From Pseudomonadota bacterium (lineage in GTDB: Bacteria; Pseudomonadota; Alphaproteobacteria; Rhizobiales; Beijerinckiaceae), in the NCBI GenBank assembly GCA_028876585.1, contig JAGWRL010000150.1, positions 1-11,764 of the forward strand: DNA of 11,764 nucleotides, given 5' to 3'. This document shows, piece after piece, positions 6,859 through 11,764 of this stretch. A program made the position numbers and the translations under genes. The stretch's first letter is position 1. Each line of letters starts with the position of its first letter. The notes beneath the pieces are model-generated. The model worked only from the letters and a program-made list of their open reading frames with translations. It made no database searches and was not told the origin of the DNA.

Positions 6859-7629
6859 CTAAAAACTGTCCTTGCGGCGGCGGATCTCGGCGAACACCTG
6901 CGCCGGATCGGCGCCTTCGAGCCCGACCGCCTTCTGCACCGCCGGAATCTCGGCGCGCAGGAACGGGTTGGTGGCGAGTTCGAGCGCGATCGTGGTCGGC
7001 AGCGTCGGCTGGCCCTTGGCGCGCAACGCCTTCACCGCCTCGGCGCGCGCCAGCAGATCGGCGTTGCCCGGCTCGATCGACAGCGCGAAGCGGGCGTTGG
7101 CCTCGGTGTATTCGTGCCCGCAATAGACCTGCGTCTCGCCCGGCAGCGCGGCGAGCTTGGCGAGCGAACTCCACATCACCGCCAGCGGCGTCTCGAACAC
7201 GCGGCCGCAGCCCAGCGAAAACAGCGTGTCGCCGGTGAACACGATCTCGTCCTCCTCGAACAGGTAATTCACCTGGCCGGCGGTGTGGCCGGGCGTCTCG
7301 ATCACGCGCGCCGCAAGCGCGCCGATCTCGACCAGATCGCCCTCCCCCACCTCGACGTCGAGCCCGCCGATCCGCGCCGCCTCCTTGGCCGGGCCGACGA
7401 CGCGCAAGCCGGGGAAGGCGGCGCGCACGGCGGGGATGCCCTGCACATGGTCGGCGTGGTGGTGGGTGACGAGCAGGTCGGTCAGCTTCCAGCCGCGCGC
7501 CTGGGCCGCCGCGATCACCGCCGCGCCGTCGGGCGCGTCGATGGCGGCGGTGCGGCCGGAGCCGGAATCGTGGATCAGCGCGCCGTAATTGTCGGACAGG
7601 CAGGGGAACTGAAACACGTGCGTCGTCAT
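6859..7629 (-). CDS. gloB: Hydroxyacylglutathione hydrolase (glyoxalase II)
   Basis: A 256-residue cytosolic metallo-beta-lactamase-fold enzyme that hydrolyses S-lactoylglutathione to lactate and glutathione, the second step of methylglyoxal detoxification. The metal-binding set is complete: THHHADH (55-61), His115 in ETPGHTAGQ, Asp134 in FTGDTLFSLGCGR, and His172 in YCGHEYTEAN. The C-terminal glyoxalase II helical domain follows, with TTIALELATNPFLR and a terminal RRRKDSF, as usual. The length is standard. The ATG at 7629 has an excellent GAGGAG site 5 nt upstream. It is divergent from the methyltransferase, an arrangement I recall as common in related alphaproteobacteria. Confidence 0.96.
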   Translation of the reverse strand: MTTHVFQFPCLSDNYGALIHDSGSGRTAAIDAPDGAAVIAAAQARGWKLTDLLVTHHHADHVQGIPAVRAAFPGLRVVGPAKEAARIGGLDVEVGEGDLVEIGALAARVIETPGHTAGQVNYLFEEDEIVFTGDTLFSLGCGRVFETPLAVMWSSLAKLAALPGETQVYCGHEYTEANARFALSIEPGNADLLARAEAVKALRAKGQPTLPTTIALELATNPFLRAEIPAVQKAVGLEGADPAQVFAEIRRRKDSF

Positions 7630-7634
7630 ATCGG

Positions 7635-7640
7635 CTCCTC
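7635..7640 (-). promoter_or_regulatory. Ribosome binding site of gloB
   Basis: GAGGAG on the minus strand ends 5 nt before the ATG and fixes the gloB start at 7629. Confidence 0.8.
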
Positions 7641-7691
7641 GATGCGCCTTCGACCGGGTTGATAGCCTGTCGCGCGCGCAGTGGCTATGAT

Positions 7692-7710
7692 GATCGGCAG
7701 GAGGCCGATC
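7692..7710 (+). repeat. Hairpin with a Shine-Dalgarno core in its loop
   Basis: GATCGGC (7692-7698) and GCCGATC (7704-7710) are a perfect 7-bp inverted repeat around the 5-nt loop AGGAG (7699-7703), which is the ribosome-binding core for the methyltransferase at 7719. The linear distance to the start codon is about 15 nt, longer than usual. The structure may control translation, or the repeat may be a DNA operator in the gloB/methyltransferase divergent region. Function is inferred. Confidence 0.6.
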
Positions 7711-7718
7711 CTAACCGC

Positions 7719-8459
7719 ATGACGCTCGATGTGCACGAACTCAGCGCATTCTACGCTTCTCCACTGGGAGAAGCGTCGCGCCGCCTGATCGGCCGCGTGC
7801 TGCGCGCGCGCTGGGAAAGCTGCGCCGGCCTGTCGCTGATGGGCTTAGGGTTCTGCGGCCCCTATCTCGACCGTTTCCGCGACGAGGCGACGCGCACGCT
7901 GGCGCTGATGCCGGCGGCGCAGGGCGTCACGCTATGGCCGGCGGGCGGGCGCAACGCGGCGGCTTTGGTGGTCGACGACATGCTGCCGCTGCCCGACGCC
8001 TGTCTCGACCGGGTGCTGGTCGCCCACGCCCTGGAATCGGCCGAACATCCCAGCGCCGTGCTGGAGGAGGTGTGGCGCGTGCTGGCCCCGGAGGGCCGCG
8101 CGATCATCGTCGCGCCGTCGCGGCGCGGCGTCTGGGCGCGGGTCGACGGCACGCCGTTCGGCCACGGCCAGCCGTTCTCGCGCGGGCAATTGCGCGATCT
8201 GGTGCGCGACGCCGCGTTCTCGCCGGTGTTCTGGGGCGAGGCGCTGTACGCGCCGCCGTTCCGCCGCCGCGTGTTCATCACCTGGGGGCCGGCGATCGAG
8301 CGGATCGGCGCGACCCTGGGTCTGCCGTTCGCCGGCGTGCATATCGTCGAGGCGATCAAACAGGTCTATCGCCCGGTCGGCGCGCGCCGGCCGGCGCAGA
8401 AGCGGCTGATCCGGCTGGAGCCGGCGCTCGCCCCCACCGCCAGCCGCAATCCCGCGTAA
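7719..8459 (+). CDS. Class I SAM-dependent methyltransferase
   Basis: A 246-residue soluble protein with a Methyltransf_11-type core. The SAM-binding glycine loop is [11 protein letters not shown] (40-50). An acidic motif-II-like [20 protein letters not shown] (84-103) follows, then [19 protein letters not shown] (117-135), the motif III strand. Beyond the core lies a basic C-terminal region with an RRRVF segment. The substrate is unknown. The ATG at 7719 is chosen over an in-frame TTG at 7659 because the core begins shortly after it and an AGGAGG lies upstream, although in an unusual hairpin. It is divergent from gloB. No direct link with glyoxalase chemistry is shown. Confidence 0.85.
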   Translation: MTLDVHELSAFYASPLGEASRRLIGRVLRARWESCAGLSLMGLGFCGPYLDRFRDEATRTLALMPAAQGVTLWPAGGRNAAALVVDDMLPLPDACLDRVLVAHALESAEHPSAVLEEVWRVLAPEGRAIIVAPSRRGVWARVDGTPFGHGQPFSRGQLRDLVRDAAFSPVFWGEALYAPPFRRRVFITWGPAIERIGATLGLPFAGVHIVEAIKQVYRPVGARRPAQKRLIRLEPALAPTASRNPA

Positions 8460-8523
8460 GCCGATTGGCGCCGCCGGCGTTACGTGCTTTCTAGCCGCCG
8501 ATTCGCTTCTGTCGAGGAAACCC

Positions 8524-9147
8524 ATGTCCGAACACTTGCTCGTTCTGCTGCGCCACGGCCAAAGCGAGTGGAACCTCAAGAACCTGTTCACCGGCTGGAA
8601 GGACCCCGATCTGACCGAGACCGGCGTCGAGGAGGCCAAACAGGCCGGCCAGCGGCTGCGCGCGCGCGGGCTGTCGTTTGACACCTGCTTCACCTCGGCG
8701 CTGACCCGCGCCCAGCATACGCTCGACCTGACGCTGGCCGAACTCGGCCAGACCGGCCTGCCTATCCTGCGAGATCAGGCGCTCAACGAGCGCGATTACG
8801 GCGATCTCTCCGGCCTCAACAAGGACGACGCGCGCAAGCGCTGGGGCGAGGATCAGGTGCATCTGTGGCGGCGCAGCTACGACGTGCCGCCGCCGGGCGG
8901 CGAAAGCCTGAAGGACACCGTCGCCCGCGCGCTGCCCTATTATTGCCAGCACATTCTGCCCGCCGTGCTGCGCGGCGAGCGGGTGCTGGTGGCCGCGCAC
9001 GGCAATTCGCTGCGCGCCCTCGTCATGGTGCTCGATCGCCTGACGCCGGAGACGATCCCCGCCATGGAGCTCGCCACCGGCGTGCCGCTGGTCTATCGGC
9101 TGAAGGACGATTCGACCGTCGCCGCGAAGGATGTGCTGACCGCGTGA
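8524..9147 (+). CDS. gpmA: 2,3-bisphosphoglycerate-dependent phosphoglycerate mutase
   Basis: A 207-residue cytosolic glycolytic enzyme that interconverts 3- and 2-phosphoglycerate through a phosphohistidine. The motif [10 protein letters not shown] (9-17) carries the phospho-acceptor His11. Arg62 follows in SALTRAQHT, then [10 protein letters not shown] (88-97) with acid Glu89, and [10 protein letters not shown] (157-166) with His159. The short form, lacking the roughly 40-residue insert of E. coli GpmA, is typical of alphaproteobacteria. A GAGGAA site at 8514-8519 supports the ATG at 8524. It lies 64 nt after the methyltransferase and may be co-transcribed with it or use a promoter in that gap. 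Confidence 0.96.
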   Translation: MSEHLLVLLRHGQSEWNLKNLFTGWKDPDLTETGVEEAKQAGQRLRARGLSFDTCFTSALTRAQHTLDLTLAELGQTGLPILRDQALNERDYGDLSGLNKDDARKRWGEDQVHLWRRSYDVPPPGGESLKDTVARALPYYCQHILPAVLRGERVLVAAHGNSLRALVMVLDRLTPETIPAMELATGVPLVYRLKDDSTVAAKDVLTA

Positions 9148-9160
9148 GGCGCACGCGACA

Positions 9161-9187
9161 AAACAGCGCGCCGCACGCGCGTTGTTT
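9161..9187 (+). terminator. Imperfect hairpin after gpmA, possible terminator
   Basis: The arms AAACAGCGCG and CGCGCGTTGTTT pair with a short bulge around a CCGCA-like loop, starting 14 nt after the gpmA stop. There is no clean T tract after it, so intrinsic termination would be weak. Confidence 0.3.
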
Positions 9188-9246
9188 CGCGCATTGATGA
9201 TCTCTCAACTCACGACTTCCTCACAAACAATCAATGTTAACGAAAC

Positions 9247-9266
9247 TTTCGCGTCTCGCCGCGAAA
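9247..9266. repeat. Short inverted repeat TTTCGCG/CGCGAAA
   Basis: A perfect 7-bp stem with a 6-nt TCTCGC loop in the non-coding region. It could be an RNA hairpin or a protein-binding site; its role is unknown. Confidence 0.4.
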
Positions 9267-9405
9267 ACTGGCGCCGCCCCGCACATAATCGCAACCCATA
9301 GCGAGAGAAATCGGACGGGCTTTCGTTTTAGTGATTTGATATTAATCGACTTTAACCACATCACCAACCAACCGCCGCATATTATCGCCATCTGTCGACA
9401 ATAAT

Positions 9406-9435
9406 TTGAACGCCGCCTACAGTGCGGTCTGTAAA
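9406..9435 (+). promoter_or_regulatory. Weak promoter candidate with inverted repeat before NTF2-like pair
   Basis: TTGAAC (9406-9411), an 18-nt spacer and TGTAAA (9430-9435) each match 4 of 6 consensus bases. The 5-bp inverted repeat TACAG/CTGTA (9418-9433) sits over the spacer and -10 element. It lies 24 nt upstream of the GTG at 9460. Pattern evidence only. Confidence 0.25.
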
Positions 9436-9459
9436 GTCATGAAGTTGTGAGATTCCGAC

Positions 9460-9906
9460 GTGCAGATGCTGGCAACGACCCGGCTGCTGAGTGAGGTCGA
9501 CAGGGATCTCATCGCCGATGTGCTCAAGTCGCTGTTTGCGCGGCGCAAGGCGGGCGATGTCGATGGCATGATGAACTTGATGGCGGCCGACGTCGTTTGT
9601 TTCCCCAACACGAGTTGGGGCCATGCGCGCTACCCGCGCAAGATCGTCGGCAAGGAGGCCGTGCGCGAGGCGTTCTGGCAGCGTCACATCAACTACGTCA
9701 GCCTTGAATCGAAGGTGCATCGCCTGCTGATCGACGGCGATTCCGCCGCGATCCACCGCACGACCAAAATCTGCGAGCGCGGCGGCGGCGATCCCTTGAG
9801 CTTCGACGTGATCGACTTCTTCCGCTTCCGTGACGGCCTGATCGTCGAGATGTGCGAATTGCCCGACGGGACCGCCTATGACGCGGTGATCAACTTCCCG
9901 CACTGA
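9460..9906 (+). CDS. NTF2/SnoaL-like protein, first of a tandem pair
   Basis: A 148-residue alpha+beta cone-type protein resembling SnoaL-like/NTF2-like domains. An N-terminal helix (DLIADVLKSLFARRKAGDVDGMMNLM) leads into VVCFP, then WGHARYP, GKEAVREAF, HRLLIDGDSAAIHRT and a closing FFRFRDGLIVEM strand pair. Family members may be isomerases, hydratases or ligand-binding proteins; no substrate can be assigned. It is about 57% identical to the next gene by hand count over roughly 104 gap-free residues. The start is GTG 9460 or ATG 9466; a GTGAG at 9446-9450 weakly favours GTG. There is no signal peptide. The first gene after a 312-nt gap, it is followed 13 nt later by its paralog, so they probably share an operon. 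Confidence 0.8.
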   Translation: MQMLATTRLLSEVDRDLIADVLKSLFARRKAGDVDGMMNLMAADVVCFPNTSWGHARYPRKIVGKEAVREAFWQRHINYVSLESKVHRLLIDGDSAAIHRTTKICERGGGDPLSFDVIDFFRFRDGLIVEMCELPDGTAYDAVINFPH

Positions 9907-9919
9907 GGCCGCGACGGCG

Positions 9920-10375
9920 ATGATGTATTCGGATGCGAGCGCGACGGCGGGCGGCGGCGAAGCCTCCGGCCGGGCGCTGATCCGCCAGCGTCTGGAGGAA
10001 ATGTTCGCATTGCGCGCGGCCGGCGACATCGAAGGTCTGATGGCCTATTTCGCCGAGGAGATTGTCTGCTTCCCCAAGAGCGACTGGGGCCACGCGCGCT
10101 ATCCCTATACGCTGCGCGGCAAGGCGGCGGTGCGTGAGGCGTTCCTGCTGCGGCAGATCAATTACGATATCCTGCCCTCGAAAATCCACCGCGTCGTGAT
10201 CGACGGCGACGAGGCGATCGTCCACCGCACGGGGCGATTGCAGTCGCGCGGCGGCGGCAGGATCGTCACTTTCGACAGCGTCGACCTGTTTCGCTTCCGC
10301 CGCGGGCTGCTGATCGAATTCAACGAATTCTGCGACGGGACGGCGCGCCCGTTCGTCGTCAATTTTCCGTTCTGA
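9920..10375 (+). CDS. NTF2/SnoaL-like protein, second of a tandem pair
   Basis: A 151-residue paralog of the preceding protein with the same order of landmarks: a helix with LEEMFALRAAGDIEGLMAYF, IVCFPKSDWGHARYP, GKAAVREAF, a KIHRVVIDGDEAIVHRT segment, RGGG, DLFRFRRGLLIEF and a DGTA...NFPF end. The shared Trp-Gly-His and the His-Arg pairs point into the cone in this fold and are candidate pocket residues (inference). The N-terminus is longer and Gly/Ala-rich. The start is ATG 9920 or ATG 9923, with GAGG about 11 nt upstream. Its 3' end overlaps the convergent tadA by 17 nt. It arose by local duplication and divergence; partners of a heteromeric assembly is one possibility. Function unknown. 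Confidence 0.8.
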   Translation: MMYSDASATAGGGEASGRALIRQRLEEMFALRAAGDIEGLMAYFAEEIVCFPKSDWGHARYPYTLRGKAAVREAFLLRQINYDILPSKIHRVVIDGDEAIVHRTGRLQSRGGGRIVTFDSVDLFRFRRGLLIEFNEFCDGTARPFVVNFPF

Positions 10376-10844
10376 GCCCGCGCCGGGCGCGAAAAAACCC
10401 GCGCAGCAGCTCCGCCGCCTCGCTTTCCCTGATCCCGCCATAGACCTCGGGCGCATGCAGGCAGGTGGGTTGCGCGAAGAAGCGCGGCCCGTGCTCGACC
10501 GCGCCGCCCTTGGGATCGGCGGCGGCGAAATAGAGCCGGCGCAGCCGCGCGTGGCTGATCGCGCCGGCGCACATCGCGCAGGGCTCCAGCGTCACGTAGA
10601 GATCGCAATCGTCGAGCCGGAAATTGCCGGTGGCCCGCGCCGCCGCGCGGATCGCCAGCATTTCCGCATGCGCGGTCGGGTCGTTGTCCTCGCGCGTGCG
10701 ATTGCCGGCGCGGGCGATCACCACGCCGGCGCGCGCGATCGCCGCGCCGATCGGCGCCTCGCCGCGCGCTTCCGCCGCGCGCGCCTGCGCAAACGCGACG
10801 CTCATCGGATCTTCGCCCATGCCCTCATCTTCCGCGCGCGACAT
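10359..10844 (-). CDS. tadA: tRNA adenosine(34) deaminase
   Basis: A zinc-dependent cytosolic deaminase that converts A34 to inosine in the anticodon of tRNA-Arg(ACG), allowing wobble decoding. The CDA-fold signature is complete: HAE at 59-61 (zinc ligand His and proton-shuttle Glu) and PCAMC at 88-92 (two zinc Cys), with YVTLEPC before it and CAGAISHARL after it. A C-terminal FFRARR helix matches the tRNA-contacting end of TadA. The 161-residue length assumes the ATG at 10844; ATGs at 10820 or 10805 would give shorter forms, and 10805 best fits the family start. No start has a strong ribosome site. It is divergent from rluB by 29 nt and convergent with the second NTF2-like gene, overlapping by 17 nt. 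Confidence 0.93.
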   Translation of the reverse strand: MSRAEDEGMGEDPMSVAFAQARAAEARGEAPIGAAIARAGVVIARAGNRTREDNDPTAHAEMLAIRAAARATGNFRLDDCDLYVTLEPCAMCAGAISHARLRRLYFAAADPKGGAVEHGPRFFAQPTCLHAPEVYGGIRESEAAELLRGFFRARRGLRTEN

Positions 10845-10873
10845 CCGCGCGTGAAGCTGCTAGAGCGGCGCGC

Positions 10874-11764
10874 ATGACGATTCAAGCCGACAATACGGAT
10901 GCGCGCGAAGGTTCCCGCATCGCCAAGGTGATGGCGCGCGCCGGGCTGTGCTCGCGGCGCGACGCGGAACAATGGATCGCGGAGGGGCGGGTCAGCGTCA
11001 ACGGCGAAGTGCTGACGAGCCCCGCCTTCAACGTCAGCGAGGCCGATGACGTGCGCGTCGACGGCGAGCCGCTGCGCGCGGCCGAGCGGACGCGGCTGTT
11101 CCTGTTTCACAAGCCGCGCGGCCTCGTCACCACCGCCAAGGACCCCGAGGGCCGCGCCACCATTTTCAGCGCCCTGCCCGAGGACCTGCCCCGTGTCGTG
11201 GCGGTCGGCCGGCTCGACATCAACACCGAGGGCCTGTTGCTGCTGACCAACGACGGCGGCCTGTCGCGCGTGCTGGAGTTGCCGTCGACCGGCTGGCTGC
11301 GGCGCTACCGCGTGCGCGCCCACGGCGAAGTGACACAGGAGCAGCTCGACGCCCTGCGCGACGGGATCACGATCGAAGGGATCAACTATCTCGGCATCGA
11401 GGCGAAGTTCGAGCGCCAGCAGGGCTCCAACGTCTGGATCACCATGGGCCTGCGCGAGGGCAAGAACCGCGAGATCAAGCGCGTGCTCGAACATATGGGC
11501 CTCAGCGTCAACCGGCTGATCCGCGTCTCGTTCGGCCCGTTCGAACTCGCCGACCTGCCCGAGGGCGAGATCGTCGAGGTGCGCACGCGCGTGTTGCGCG
11601 ATCAGCTGGGGCCGAAACTGGCGAAAAGGGCGGGCGCGAATTTCGAGGAGGCGGCCGAGGTTTCGCTGGCCCCGGTCGCGCCGCCGCTCCCGCGCGGCGA
11701 TCGCCCGCGCCGCGCCGCCCGCCCCGTGGCCCCGCCCGAACCGCGTCGCGACGCGCCGCCGCCC
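10874..11764 (+). CDS. rluB: 23S rRNA pseudouridine synthase RluB-like, 3' end cut off
   Basis: The frame is open to the window edge (297 codons seen, no stop). It probably isomerises a uridine in 23S rRNA domain V (position 2605 in E. coli numbering). Residues of about 14-60 are an S4 RNA-binding domain (RIAKVMARAGLCSRRDAEQWI). The RsuA/RluB/E/F catalytic domain follows: LFLFHKPRGLVTT (75-87), VGRLDINTEGLLLLTNDG (111-128) with catalytic Asp115, and GKNREIKRVLEHMG (about 197-210). After about residue 250 comes a Pro/Arg-rich basic tail of unknown total length. The ATG at 10874 has only a weak AGAG upstream. RsuA, RluE and RluF are alternatives, but the S4 domain and tail favour RluB. Confidence 0.9.
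   Translation, partial: MTIQADNTDAREGSRIAKVMARAGLCSRRDAEQWIAEGRVSVNGEVLTSPAFNVSEADDVRVDGEPLRAAERTRLFLFHKPRGLVTTAKDPEGRATIFSALPEDLPRVVAVGRLDINTEGLLLLTNDGGLSRVLELPSTGWLRRYRVRAHGEVTQEQLDALRDGITIEGINYLGIEAKFERQQGSNVWITMGLREGKNREIKRVLEHMGLSVNRLIRVSFGPFELADLPEGEIVEVRTRVLRDQLGPKLAKRAGANFEEAAEVSLAPVAPPLPRGDRPRRAARPVAPPEPRRDAPPP

Larger units (their letters stand above)
9148..9459. other. 312-nt gene-free, AT-richer intergenic region
   Basis: This is the only long non-coding stretch. No protein frame in it looks real, and it is clearly richer in A and T than the surrounding genes. It holds an imperfect hairpin just after gpmA, a second short hairpin at 9247-9266, an 8-bp palindrome TGTCGACA (9393-9400), and a TACAG/CTGTA repeat before the NTF2-like pair. 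It probably carries the gpmA transcript end and the promoter of the following genes. A small RNA cannot be excluded. Confidence 0.5.

Noticed and set aside
9301..9335. GAGAGAAA...CTTTCGTTTT, looking like an intrinsic terminator with a T run
   Set aside because: Only four or five bases pair across a long loop, so the stem is too weak to claim.
10802..11494. Minus-strand open frame of 230 codons within rluB
   Set aside because: It is a shadow of the strongly supported pseudouridine synthase and overlaps the tadA start region.

Overview
This is a dense, GC-rich (mostly around 65-75% by eye) chromosomal segment with the look of an alphaproteobacterium, most likely Hyphomicrobiales (Beijerinckiaceae/Methylocystaceae-like). 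The clues are a short 207-residue dPGM, an alphaproteobacterial PhaR, the divergent gloB/methyltransferase pair and the divergent tadA/rluB pair. The taxonomic guess is inference from gene types and base composition only. No tRNA, rRNA, CRISPR array or insertion sequence was seen.

Layout. Positions 1-2600 are the end of a surface-polysaccharide region: a clipped, heparinase-like start (minus), a WbuB-type glycosyltransferase (minus) and, divergently, the UDP-GlcNAc 2-epimerase WecB (plus). Positions 2597-3324 hold a small lower-GC module inserted behind wecB: a DUF4160 gene whose reading frame is broken by one extra base, followed 2 nt later by an intact DUF2442 protein with a C-terminal helix-turn-helix. 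It has its own promoter-like sequence, overlapped by an inverted repeat that could be the operator. Positions 3328-4284 encode a PfkB-family sugar kinase (minus). Positions 4354-5037 hold phaR and a cluster of ATGCGA repeats upstream of it. Positions 5041-6777 encode a PAS-GGDEF-EAL protein with a degenerate cyclase site and an intact-looking phosphodiesterase domain (minus). gloB (minus) and a class I methyltransferase (plus) diverge at 7630-7718. gpmA follows, then a 312-base gene-free and relatively AT-rich stretch, then two tandem paralogous NTF2/SnoaL-like proteins. The window ends with tadA (minus) and a divergent rluB (plus) that runs off the edge.

How the genes work together. Most are independent housekeeping or metabolic genes: glycolysis (gpmA), methylglyoxal detoxification (gloB), RNA modification (tadA, rluB), carbon-storage control (phaR) and nucleotide-sugar supply (wecB with the glycosyltransferase). 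The accessory parts worth attention are the DUF4160/DUF2442-HTH module, the unassigned NTF2-like pair, and three regulatory-looking structures. These are the GTGCAA/TTGCAC repeat at 2615-2629, the ATGCGA cluster before phaR, and a hairpin that carries a Shine-Dalgarno core in its loop before the methyltransferase.

No wholly new multi-gene system can be demonstrated from the sequence alone. The two best candidates for new biology are the frameshifted DUF4160/DUF2442-HTH module and the twin NTF2-like genes.
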